Below are positions 43,476 through 50,856 of a DNA stretch of 64,000 bases, piece after piece; the first letter of the stretch is position 1; each line of letters begins with the position of its first letter. The position numbers and the translations under genes are program-made. Under the pieces are notes generated by a model, which saw only the letters and a list, made by a program, of their open reading frames with translations, searched no databases and was not told where the DNA came from. This DNA comes from Burkholderiales bacterium (lineage in GTDB: Bacteria; Pseudomonadota; Gammaproteobacteria; Burkholderiales; Burkholderiaceae_C), in contig JADJDV010000006.1 in the NCBI GenBank assembly GCA_016702555.1, forward strand, positions 186,001-250,000, read 5' to 3'.

Positions 43476-44276
43476 ATGAGCGAGCGCTGGGTGCTGGTCA
43501 CCGGCGGCGCGCTGCGCCTGGGGCGCGAGTTCTGCCTGGCCTTTGCGCGCGCCGGCTGGAATGTGGTCTGCCACTACCGCCATTCGGCCGAGGCGGCGCA
43601 GCAGACCTGTGCCGAGCTGCGCGCGCTGGGCCGGCAGACGCACGCGCTGCAAGGCGGCCTGGGCCACGCCGATGCGGCGGCGCGCCTGTTCGACGATGTG
43701 CTGGCGGCCATCGGCCGGGCGCCCGACGCGCTGGTCAACAACGCCTCGCAGTTCGAGCCGGACAGCGACCCGGACACCCATCTCACGCCCGGGCTGCTGA
43801 CCGGCCTGCTGCAGCTCAACCTGGTGGTGCCGCTGCAGCTGGCGGGTCTGCTGGCCAGCGCGCGCGCCGCGCGCGGGCAGGGCGGCGACGCCTGCGCCAT
43901 CCACGTGCTGGACCAGAAGGTATTCAACCTGAATCCCGACTATTTCTCCTACACCGTGACCAAGCTGGCGCTGGAGCGCGCGGTCGCCCTGCAGGCGCAG
44001 GCGCTGGCGCCGCGCGTGCGCGTGGTCGGCCTGGCGCCCGGCCTGATGTACCTGAGCGGCCCGCAGACGCCGGAAAACTTCGCCGGCGCCAGCCAGCTCA
44101 ACCTGCTGGCGCGGCCGATCGATCCGGCGCGCGTGGCGCAGGCCGGCGTGTTCCTGGCGACCAACGACGCCATCACCGGCGCCACGCTCAGCGTCGACAA
44201 CGGCCAGCATCTGGTGCCGCTGGCCTGCGACGTCATGTTTCTGCCACCGCCGCCGGCGGCTGGAGCGGCGCCATGA
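43476..44276 (+). CDS. SDR oxidoreductase, FolM-like pteridine reductase
   Basis: A 266-residue short-chain dehydrogenase/reductase. The cofactor loop reads TGGALRLG in place of the usual TGxxxGxG, as in pteridine reductases and FolM. NNAS follows the central strand and the catalytic YTVTK is near residue 165. FolM reduces dihydromonapterin or dihydrofolate with NADPH. Two FolB paralogues overlap downstream, which supports a pterin substrate. It is the first gene of the operon; the stop overlaps the next ATG by four bases. Confidence 0.8.
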   Translation: MSERWVLVTGGALRLGREFCLAFARAGWNVVCHYRHSAEAAQQTCAELRALGRQTHALQGGLGHADAAARLFDDVLAAIGRAPDALVNNASQFEPDSDPDTHLTPGLLTGLLQLNLVVPLQLAGLLASARAARGQGGDACAIHVLDQKVFNLNPDYFSYTVTKLALERAVALQAQALAPRVRVVGLAPGLMYLSGPQTPENFAGASQLNLLARPIDPARVAQAGVFLATNDAITGATLSVDNGQHLVPLACDVMFLPPPPAAGAAP

Positions 44277-44671
44277 ACGACTGGCTGCGTACGCATTGCC
44301 GCAAGCTGTTTCTGCGCCAGCACGAGGTGCTGGCCGACATCGGCGTGCACGCGTTCGAGAAGGACGCCGCGCAGCGCGTGCTGATTGACGTCGCGCTCTA
44401 CGTGCCCTATGCGTTCTCCACGCCGCAGCGCGACCAGCTGGCCGAGGTGGTCGATTACGACTACGTGCGCGACGCCGTGCGCGAACTGCTCGCCGGCCGC
44501 CGCTTCGAGTTGCAGGAAACCTTGTGCGACGCCCTGGCCGAGCGTCTGCTGGCGCACCCGCGGGTTGCCGCGGTCGAGCTCAGCACCGCCAAGCCCGACG
44601 TGTATCCCGACTGCGCCGCGGTCGGCGTGCAGGTGTTCCGCGTCAAGGACCGGGCGCAGTTTCTGCCATGA
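44273..44671 (+). CDS. folB: dihydroneopterin aldolase-like protein, first of a tandem pair
   Basis: A 132-residue FolB-type protein that cleaves or epimerises dihydroneopterin. Residues matching the E. coli active site are visible: Glu in ADIGVHAFE, Tyr in VVDYDYVRD and Lys in TAKPDVYP. It overlaps the SDR gene and the second FolB paralogue by four bases each. It could be FolB or FolX (dihydroneopterin triphosphate epimerase); the sequence does not settle which. Confidence 0.85.
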   Translation: MNDWLRTHCRKLFLRQHEVLADIGVHAFEKDAAQRVLIDVALYVPYAFSTPQRDQLAEVVDYDYVRDAVRELLAGRRFELQETLCDALAERLLAHPRVAAVELSTAKPDVYPDCAAVGVQVFRVKDRAQFLP

Positions 44672-45063
44672 ACCCGAACCCCGCCGCGCCGCCCGCGGCC
44701 GCCACCGGTGCGCAGAGCCTCAGCCTGACCGGCCTGCGCTTCGCCGCCAACCTGGGCATCCTCGACCACGAAAAGGGCGGCCCGCAGCCGATCGAGGTCG
44801 ATGCCGATCTGAACCTGGGCGCGCAACCGCTGGCGCCCCCCGACGACGACATCCTGCATGTGCTGGACTACCGCAAGGTGCGCCAGATCATCATCGACGA
44901 ATGCACGGCGCGCCACGTCAACCTGCTGGAGAGCCTGGTCGGCAAGCTGTGCGCGCGCCTGCTGCAGCTGCCCGGCGTGCAGGGCGTGCGCGTGAAGATC
45001 ACCAAGCTGGAGATCTTCGAGGACTGCGAGGTGGCGATCCGGATGGAGGCGGGGCGCTGGTGA
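44668..45063 (+). CDS. dihydroneopterin aldolase-like protein, second of a tandem pair
   Basis: A 131-residue FolB-fold protein, clearly divergent from the one before it. Active-site positions are kept: Glu in LGILDHEKGG, Tyr in VLDYRKVRQ and Lys in KITKLEIFED. A flexible N-terminal tail rich in Ala/Pro precedes the domain. The pair may make two separate activities (aldolase and epimerase) or a hetero-oligomer. It is the last gene of the operon; the AT-richer gap that follows holds an FNR-type box. Confidence 0.82.
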   Translation: MNPNPAAPPAAATGAQSLSLTGLRFAANLGILDHEKGGPQPIEVDADLNLGAQPLAPPDDDILHVLDYRKVRQIIIDECTARHVNLLESLVGKLCARLLQLPGVQGVRVKITKLEIFEDCEVAIRMEAGRW

Positions 45064-45130
45064 TGTCGCCGCGGGTGTGCGGAAAATCCGATATCGGCGT
45101 GAAATAAGTCGCATCCGGTCGATTTTTTTC

Positions 45131-45144
45131 TTGAGTTGGGTCAA
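45131..45144 (+). promoter_or_regulatory. FNR/ANR-type box upstream of the IPTL-CTERM gene
   Basis: TTGAGTTGGGTCAA matches TTGA-N6-TCAA, with one mismatch in each half of the TTGAT-N4-ATCAA consensus. It lies 85 bases before the ATG. A possible -10 (TAGACT, 45184-45189) lies downstream. Confidence 0.5.
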
Positions 45145-45228
45145 ATCAGTTTCCAGGCGCCGCCGGGTCGCCCGCCGGGTGATTAGACTGATGCCATCCT
45201 TTTGGGCCAACCTCGCGGAGGTTTCAGC

Positions 45229-46341
45229 ATGACGATGGACTTTCGGGCACCGCATTGGCGACGGCTCGCCGCACCGGCGCTTGCTCTTGCGTGCTTGATG
45301 GGCGGCGCGCCCGCGCAGGCCACCGGTCGATTGACACAGCCAGGCGAGGCGACGCAGGGTTGCGCGGTCAACTGGACCGCCGCGGCCGTGATGGACATCG
45401 ATCTGGAAGACGGTGACCCCAAGTATCCGGGCCTGATGACCGGGTACCTGCCTCCGCACGATCCTGTGAATGGCTATTCCAACGGCGGTTACATCACCGA
45501 AGTCAGCCCGATCATGGGGCACCCGGGTCTGATGGAGATGATGCATTGGTATGACCCTTCGGATCCGCCTCGAATGAATTGGCGTCTGGCCGTCGGCACC
45601 GACCATGCGATCAGCAATGCCAGTGTCACCTTCAGGCCCGCCGCGGTGGCGGCGCCTTACACGTTTAATCCGGTGGCAGGCACCAACTCGATCATCGCGA
45701 ATTGGCCCGGGGGCGCCGCCACGTACGGAAAATACACATGGACGCCGCTGGCCGGTGAAGTCGCCAAGGACAACGGCGATGGCAGCTGGACGATCACGCT
45801 GGGCAACATGGCTGCGGGGTCGGCCACCGTTTTCGTGCTCTGGGGCAAGATGCCGGCCGGCAGCGACCTGAAGCAACAGTACGTGGCCACGGGCACACTC
45901 ACGGGCACTTACGGTTACGGACAGCCAGCGACCTGCCAACTGGTGAATGCAGTGGACGACGGCTACAGCATGACCGCCGCCGGCGGCAACACGGCTTCGG
46001 TGGTGGTCAACGACACCGTGAACGGCGCAGCAGCGGTGATCGGCAGCAACGCGACCCTGCTGCCAGGCACGGCGCCGGCGCCCACCACCGGCTCGTTCAC
46101 CATGAATGCGGACGGAACCATCACCGTGGCGCCCGGTACCACGCCCGGTGTCTATCAGTATCCGTACCAGATCTGCGGCTTGCCGGCCGCCACGCCGCCA
46201 ATCTGCGATCCGGCCGTGGCGACCATCACGGTGGCGGCCGCCGCTGAGGTGACGCCGGTGCCAACCCTGTCGCAATGGGGCCTGATGCTGCTGGTTTTGC
46301 TGTTGGGTGGTACGACGCTGCAACGACGGCGCGGTCGGTGA
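45229..46341 (+). CDS. IPTL-CTERM sorted secreted protein
   Basis: A 370-residue exported protein with a signal peptide (cleavage near AQA, about residue 31) and a C-terminal IPTL-CTERM domain: VPTLSQWG, a hydrophobic helix and the basic end RRRGR. This tail is a sorting signal thought to be removed by a dedicated membrane protease. The body is beta-rich with low charge; a segment near residues 245-290 (NTASVVVNDTVNG) resembles bacterial Ig-like or cadherin-like repeats. GGAGG 7 bases upstream supports the ATG. The role is unknown; an FNR-type site upstream suggests oxygen or redox control. Confidence 0.88.
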   Translation: MTMDFRAPHWRRLAAPALALACLMGGAPAQATGRLTQPGEATQGCAVNWTAAAVMDIDLEDGDPKYPGLMTGYLPPHDPVNGYSNGGYITEVSPIMGHPGLMEMMHWYDPSDPPRMNWRLAVGTDHAISNASVTFRPAAVAAPYTFNPVAGTNSIIANWPGGAATYGKYTWTPLAGEVAKDNGDGSWTITLGNMAAGSATVFVLWGKMPAGSDLKQQYVATGTLTGTYGYGQPATCQLVNAVDDGYSMTAAGGNTASVVVNDTVNGAAAVIGSNATLLPGTAPAPTTGSFTMNADGTITVAPGTTPGVYQYPYQICGLPAATPPICDPAVATITVAAAAEVTPVPTLSQWGLMLLVLLLGGTTLQRRRGR

Positions 46342-46421
46342 TGCGAGCGCAATGCCTGCTGGCACGCGCCGCCGTAGGTGGACGGCAGCGGGCGGCAGAT
46401 GCTTGAGGGACAATTCGGCGC

Positions 46422-47351
46422 ATGACCGCCGCCGCCCTGTCCCCGCAAGCACCGACCGACGCGCCTGACGCCGGCCCCGCCGCCCGCACGCGCGCCGAGC
46501 GCGAAGTCCTGAAGCTGGAAAAACGCCTCGCCCGCCAGGTCGGCCAGGCGATTGGCGACTTCAACATGATCGAGGCCGGCGACCGCGTGATGGTGTGCCT
46601 GTCGGGCGGCAAGGACAGCTACGCCCTGCTCGACGTGCTGATGAAGCTGCAGGCGCGCGCACCGGTGCCGTTCGAGCTGGTGGCGGTGAACCTGGACCAG
46701 AAGCAGCCCGGCTTTCCGGCCGAGGTGCTGCCGAATTACCTGGCCGGGCTGGGCATCGAGCACCACATCGAGACGCAGGACACCTACAGCATCGTCAAGG
46801 CCAAGATCCCCGAGGGCAAGACCACCTGCAGCCTGTGCTCGCGCTTGCGCCGGGGCATCCTGTACAGCGTGGCGCGGCGGCTCAAGTGCAACAAGATCGC
46901 GCTGGGCCACCACCGCGACGACATGCTGCAGACCTTCTTTCTCAACATGTTCTTCGGCGGCAAGCTCAAGGGCATGCCGCCCAAGCTCGCCAGCGACAAC
47001 GGCGAATTCATCGTCATCCGCCCGCTGGCCTATGTGGACGAGCGCGACCTGGTCGCCTGGGCCGAGCACCGCCAGTTCCCCATCATTCCCTGCAACCTGT
47101 GCGGCAGCCAGGAGAACCTGCAGCGCAAGCAGATCGGCGACATGCTGCGCGAGTGGCAGCGCAAGTACCCCGGCCGCATCGAGAACATGTTCGCGGCGCT
47201 GCAGAACGTGGTGCCCTCGCACCTGATGGACGCCAGCCTGCACGATTTCCGCCATCTGAAGGCCACCGGCGTGTTCGACGCCAACGGCGACAAGGCCTTT
47301 GACGAAGATCGCTTTCCCATGCCGACGATCCCGTCGCTGGTGGAGGCCTGA
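46422..47351 (+). CDS. ttcA: tRNA 2-thiocytidine(32) synthetase TtcA
   Basis: A 309-residue PP-loop ATPase that thiolates C32 of some tRNAs and needs a 4Fe-4S cluster. The PP-loop SGGKDS (about residue 61) and the paired CxxC motifs TCSLCSRLRRG and PCNLCGSQENL are characteristic of TtcA. The N-terminal tail of about 20 residues is Ala/Pro-rich. GACAAT lies 7 bases before the ATG, so the message may be nearly leaderless. The downstream lipoprotein gene starts 31 bases after the stop. Confidence 0.96.
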   Translation: MTAAALSPQAPTDAPDAGPAARTRAEREVLKLEKRLARQVGQAIGDFNMIEAGDRVMVCLSGGKDSYALLDVLMKLQARAPVPFELVAVNLDQKQPGFPAEVLPNYLAGLGIEHHIETQDTYSIVKAKIPEGKTTCSLCSRLRRGILYSVARRLKCNKIALGHHRDDMLQTFFLNMFFGGKLKGMPPKLASDNGEFIVIRPLAYVDERDLVAWAEHRQFPIIPCNLCGSQENLQRKQIGDMLREWQRKYPGRIENMFAALQNVVPSHLMDASLHDFRHLKATGVFDANGDKAFDEDRFPMPTIPSLVEA

Positions 47352-47382
47352 CAAGTTGCGAACCAAACCGCGAGGGGTGCCC

Positions 47383-48045
47383 ATGTGGATGATGCGAATC
47401 GCCCTGATCCTGCTGGCCAGCGCGCTGAGCGCCTGCGCCAGCGGCCCGCGCATGGTGGATGCCGAGGTGCGCACCAGCGCCGCGCAGGCGCCCGGCAACG
47501 CCGTGCTGCAGGCGGCGCGCTACCGCTTCGAGCGGGCGCCGCTGGTGGCCGGCCAGCCCGCGCCGGAGAAGCTGGAGGCGATGGCGCAGGCCGCGCTGGC
47601 GCGCGTCGGCGCGCAGCGTGACGATGCGCGCGCGCGCCTCAGCGTGCAGGTGGGCGGCTACGTCAACGCCTACTGGCGCGACGAATGGGGCGGCATGAGC
47701 AATGCGCGCATCGCGCTGGGCATTGGCGGCGGCTGGCGCGGCGGCGGCATCGGCCTGGGTTTTGGCGGGCCGATGTGGGACCCCTCGATTCCCGCCTACG
47801 TCAGCGAGGTCAGCCTGCTGATGCGCGATTTGTCCACCGGCCAGATCGTGTACGACACGCGCGCGCGCCACGACGGCCCCTGGCACGACACCGAGAACGT
47901 GCTGGCGGCGCTGTTCGTCGCCGCGCTGGAGGGCTACCCGCAGCCCGCGCACATGGTGCGGCGCGTGGCGGTGCCGCTGCTGCCGCCGACGCCGACCGCG
48001 GTGCCCGCCACCCCCGCACCGGTACAGGCGCCGCCGGCCCGCTGA
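47383..48045 (+). CDS. DUF4136-like lipoprotein
   Basis: A 220-residue protein with a lipobox (LASALSAC, Cys about residue 21). The mature part resembles DUF4136 lipoproteins: a glycine-rich centre (GIGGGWRGGGIGLGFGG) and a segment SLLMRDLSTGQIVYDTRARH near the C-terminus, then a Pro/Ala tail. The function is unknown; the protein should be anchored in the inner or outer membrane. GAGGGG supports the start. It is probably co-transcribed with the histidine phosphatase 39 bases downstream. Confidence 0.78.
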   Translation: MWMMRIALILLASALSACASGPRMVDAEVRTSAAQAPGNAVLQAARYRFERAPLVAGQPAPEKLEAMAQAALARVGAQRDDARARLSVQVGGYVNAYWRDEWGGMSNARIALGIGGGWRGGGIGLGFGGPMWDPSIPAYVSEVSLLMRDLSTGQIVYDTRARHDGPWHDTENVLAALFVAALEGYPQPAHMVRRVAVPLLPPTPTAVPATPAPVQAPPAR

Positions 48046-48084
48046 TACCCGGTGCGCCGCAACGTGCATGGCATGATCGGCGCC

Positions 48085-48735
48085 ATGGAATCCACCCGCA
48101 TTCTGGCCATCCGGCATGGTGAAACCGCCTGGAACGTGGACGCGCGCATCCAGGGCCATCTCGACATTCCGCTCAACGACACTGGCCGCGAGCAGGCGCG
48201 CCGGCTGGGCACGGCGCTGGCGGCGCGCGAGCCGATCGACGCGATCCATTCCAGCGACCTGTCGCGCGCGCTGGAGACGGCGCGCGCCGTGGCCACCGCC
48301 ACTGGCGCGCCGTTGATCGCCAGCGCCGATTGGCGCGAACGCTGCTTTGGCGACCTGCAAGGCCGCACCTTCGCCGAGATCAGCGTCGACGCGCCTGAGC
48401 AGGTGGAGCGCTGGCGCCGGCGCGATCCGGACTGGTCGCCGCCTGGCGCGGGCGGTGAATCGCTGCTGCAATTCCGCCAGCGCGTGCTGACGGCCATCGA
48501 CGCGCTGGCGGCCGCGCACAGCGGCGGCACCATCGCCCTGTTCACGCACGGCGGCGTGCTCGACGTGCTGTACCGTGCCGCCACCGGCCTGGGCCTGCAG
48601 GACGCGCGCACCTGGGCGATCGGCAACACCGCCGTCAACCGCCTGCTGTGGACGCCCGCCAGCGGCCTGACCCTGATCGGCTGGGCCGATACCACACACC
48701 TGGAGGACGAGGCGCTGGATGAGCGGACGGCTTGA
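48085..48735 (+). CDS. histidine phosphatase family protein
   Basis: A 216-residue phosphoglycerate-mutase-like phosphatase. The catalytic RHGETAWN is near the start and the second histidine is in FTHGGVLD; GDLQGRTFAEI and the DLSRALETA stretch are also typical. Family members include cofactor-dependent phosphoglycerate mutases and alpha-ribazole or other phosphatases. The substrate cannot be assigned. An upstream in-frame start at 48052 is possible. A repeat copy begins about 10 bases after the stop. Confidence 0.9.
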   Translation: MESTRILAIRHGETAWNVDARIQGHLDIPLNDTGREQARRLGTALAAREPIDAIHSSDLSRALETARAVATATGAPLIASADWRERCFGDLQGRTFAEISVDAPEQVERWRRRDPDWSPPGAGGESLLQFRQRVLTAIDALAAAHSGGTIALFTHGGVLDVLYRAATGLGLQDARTWAIGNTAVNRLLWTPASGLTLIGWADTTHLEDEALDERTA

Positions 48736-48745
48736 TAGGGCGCAC

Positions 48746-48848
48746 CCCCTGAGTCGCTGCGCGCCGTCCCCCTCAAGGGGGACAACGCCCGTGGCCGGCG
48801 CAGGTCCGGCCACGGCGTTCGCTGGCCTGGCCTGCTCCGCGGCCATCG
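48746..48848 (+). repeat. CCCCCTGAG-type interspersed repeat, copy D3
   Basis: CCCCCTGAGTCGCTGCGCG, a C-run/G-run stem CCCCCTCAAGGGGG, ACAACGCCC, the arm pair GTGGCCGGCGCAGGTCCGGCCAC and GGCGTTCGCTGG appear in order. It is nearly the same as copies after xerC and after ftsA. Confidence 0.78.
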
Positions 48849-48878
48849 GCTTTCTTGGGCGTTTTTGCGGTGCGGCGC

Positions 48879-50048
48879 ATGGATGATGCCCGGGGCAGTG
48901 AGGTGATGGCAGGCTGGCTCGGCAAGCACGTCGATGCGGTCGATACCCCGGCGCTGGTGGTCGACCTGGACGCCGCCGAGCGCAACCTGCAGCGCATGGC
49001 CGAGTTCGCCGCCGCGCACGGCATGCGCCTGCGCCCGCACGGCAAGATGCACAAGAGCGCCTGGTTTGCCCGCCTGCAGATGCGGGCCGGCGCGGTCGGG
49101 CTGTGCGTGCAGACCGTGGCCGAGGCCGAGGCGCTGGCCGCCGGCGGCATCGACGACCTGTACATCAGCAACGAGGTCGTCAGCGCGTCCAAGCTGAGTC
49201 GGGTGGCGGCGCTGGCGCGGCGGCTGCAGGCGCGCGGCGGCCGGCTGGCGATCGCGGTGGACAGCGCCGAGGGGGTGCGGCGGCTGGCGCAGGCGATGGC
49301 GCCGGCGGGCGCGGCGATCGACGTGTTCATCGAACTCGACGTCGGCCAGGGCCGCTGCGGCGTGGCGCCGGGTGCGCCGGCCGTCGAGTTGGCGCACCTG
49401 CTGGCCGCGCACGCGCCGTCGCTCCGCTACGCCGGTCTGCAGGCCTACCACGGCGGCGCCCAGCATCTGCGCACACCCGCCGAGCGGCGCGCGGCGATCG
49501 AGCGTTCGGCCACACTGGTGCGGGACACGCGGCGGCAACTTGACGCCGCCGGACTGGCGCCGCCGCTGATCACCGGCGCCGGCACCGGCAGCTTCGCGCT
49601 GGAGGCGGCCAGCGGCCTGTGGGGCGAAATCCAGGTCGGCAGCTTTTTGTTCATGGACGCGGATTACCAACGCAACCAGTGGGACGCGGCGCAACCCGCG
49701 TTCGAGCCGGCGCTGTTCGTCAAATCACAGGTCATCAGCGTGGGCGCCGAGCGTGCCGTGGTCGATGCCGGCCACAAGAGCCACGCCATCGACAGCGGAC
49801 TGCCGGCGGTGTTCGCGCTGGCCGGCCAGGCGCCGCTGGAGTTTTTCAACGGCGGCGACGAGCACGGCGTCCTGCGCCCGCGCGATGCCGGTGGCGCCTT
49901 GCCGGCGCTGGGCGAAGCGGTGTGGCTGATCCCCGGCCATTGCGATCCGACGGTGAATCTGCACAACCAGTACATCGTGGTGCGTGGCGGCCTGACCGCC
50001 GGGGTGGTCGAGGCCGTGGTGCCGGTGCAGGCGCGCGGGGTGTGGTGA
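48879..50048 (+). CDS. DSD1-family PLP enzyme (D-threonine aldolase / D-serine dehydratase-like)
   Basis: A 389-residue fold-III PLP enzyme. The PLP lysine is in RPHGKMHKS (about residue 49), the glycine-rich phosphate-binding part is in TGAGTGSF, and a metal site is seen in PGHCDPTVNLHN near the C-terminus. These point to the D-threonine aldolase / eukaryotic-type D-serine dehydratase group, which acts on beta-hydroxy D-amino acids with PLP and a divalent metal. The exact substrate is unknown. ATG at 48879 or 48906 may be the start. It is convergent with the Lrp gene. Confidence 0.88.
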   Translation: MDDARGSEVMAGWLGKHVDAVDTPALVVDLDAAERNLQRMAEFAAAHGMRLRPHGKMHKSAWFARLQMRAGAVGLCVQTVAEAEALAAGGIDDLYISNEVVSASKLSRVAALARRLQARGGRLAIAVDSAEGVRRLAQAMAPAGAAIDVFIELDVGQGRCGVAPGAPAVELAHLLAAHAPSLRYAGLQAYHGGAQHLRTPAERRAAIERSATLVRDTRRQLDAAGLAPPLITGAGTGSFALEAASGLWGEIQVGSFLFMDADYQRNQWDAAQPAFEPALFVKSQVISVGAERAVVDAGHKSHAIDSGLPAVFALAGQAPLEFFNGGDEHGVLRPRDAGGALPALGEAVWLIPGHCDPTVNLHNQYIVVRGGLTAGVVEAVVPVQARGVW

Positions 50049-50078
50049 GCTCAAGATAACTGAACGGCCGATAGCCAA

Positions 50079-50195
50079 ACAGCCGGACGCAGAGAACGCA
50101 GAGATTTCGCAGAGGACGCAGAAAAAACCAAATCAAGAATTTCTGGATTCTTTTGCGTCCTCTGCGAATCCTTCGCGTCCTCTGCGTCCGGTTGT
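50079..50195. repeat. long imperfect inverted repeat with GGACGCAGAG modules
   Basis: The left arm (50079-50125) is built of CGCAGAG-type words and the right arm (50150-50195) is its imperfect complement (CTCTGCG words), about 45 bases each with a 25-base AT-rich loop. It sits between the convergent DSD1 and Lrp genes. It may serve as a two-way terminator; similar CGCAGAG/GGACGCAGAG repeats are known from many bacterial genomes as I recall. Confidence 0.8.
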
Positions 50196-50213
50196 TCTCG
50201 GCTTTCTGGCTCG

Positions 50214-50702
50214 CTACCCCCTCAAACTCCGCGCCAGCGGTATCCGGGTTTCGAACTTGGCCCGTTTGACCGAGAAGAACACCCGCACATTGCGCACATT
50301 GGCGTCCTGCGTGAACAGGCGCTCGGCCAGCGCCTGGTAGGCCGGCATGTCGGGCACGCGCAGCAGCAGCACGAAATCCGGCCCGGGCGCCACGCGGTAG
50401 CACTGGCGCACGGCGGTGTCCTGCACCGCGCGGCGCTCGAAGGCATCCAGGTGCTCGGCGCCTTGGTGGTCCAGCGACACCTCGGCGATCGCCGTCAGCC
50501 CATGGCCTTGCAGGGCGGCGATGCGGTCTTCATCCAGCAAGGCCACCTGCGCGGCGATCAGGCCGGCCTCGCGCAGCCGCCGTGCGCGCCGCAGCGCCGT
50601 GGGCGGCGACACGTGCACGCGCTCGGCCAAGGCCTGGTTGCTTTGGCTGGCGTCTTGCTGCAAAGCGTCGAGCAGCAACCAATCGATGTCTTCAACGTCC
50701 AT
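50214..50702 (-). CDS. Lrp/AsnC family transcriptional regulator
   Basis: A 162-residue Lrp/AsnC regulator. The N-terminal helix-turn-helix (DIDWLLLDALQQDASQSNQALAERVHVSPPTALRR pattern, residues about 4-40) is followed by the RAM effector domain (CYRVAPGPDFVLLLRVPDM). Lrp-type proteins respond to amino acids. It is divergent from glmS across a 154-base AT-rich gap containing palindromes, so it may control itself and glmS. ATG at 50702 is used; a TTG at 50723 is also in frame. Confidence 0.93.
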   Translation of the reverse strand: MDVEDIDWLLLDALQQDASQSNQALAERVHVSPPTALRRARRLREAGLIAAQVALLDEDRIAALQGHGLTAIAEVSLDHQGAEHLDAFERRAVQDTAVRQCYRVAPGPDFVLLLRVPDMPAYQALAERLFTQDANVRNVRVFFSVKRAKFETRIPLARSLRG

Positions 50703-50713
50703 ATAAGCGTCTA

Positions 50714-50787
50714 TTTTGATCAAAAATTTCTTGATTGAATAGTAAAGACAATAAATTTCATTTTTATTGTAATTTCAACCTGAAATT
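50714..50787. promoter_or_regulatory. palindromic operators between lrp-like gene and glmS
   Basis: TTTTGATCAAAA (50714-50725) is a perfect 12-base palindrome. AATTTCA-acc-TGAAATT (50771-50787) is a perfect inverted repeat with a 3-base spacer. The region is the most AT-rich part of the window, as is usual for Lrp-family operators and promoters. Confidence 0.6.
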
Positions 50788-50856
50788 TCTCCTCAATTTT
50801 CCTACCATTCTGGACTGGCCGCCCGCCGGGCGACCCACAGAACAGGACGGCATCTC

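Noticed and set aside
50703..50856. glmS ribozyme/riboswitch upstream of glmS
   Set aside because: The gap is short and AT-rich with operator palindromes; no ribozyme-like GC core was seen and the class is mainly found in Firmicutes.
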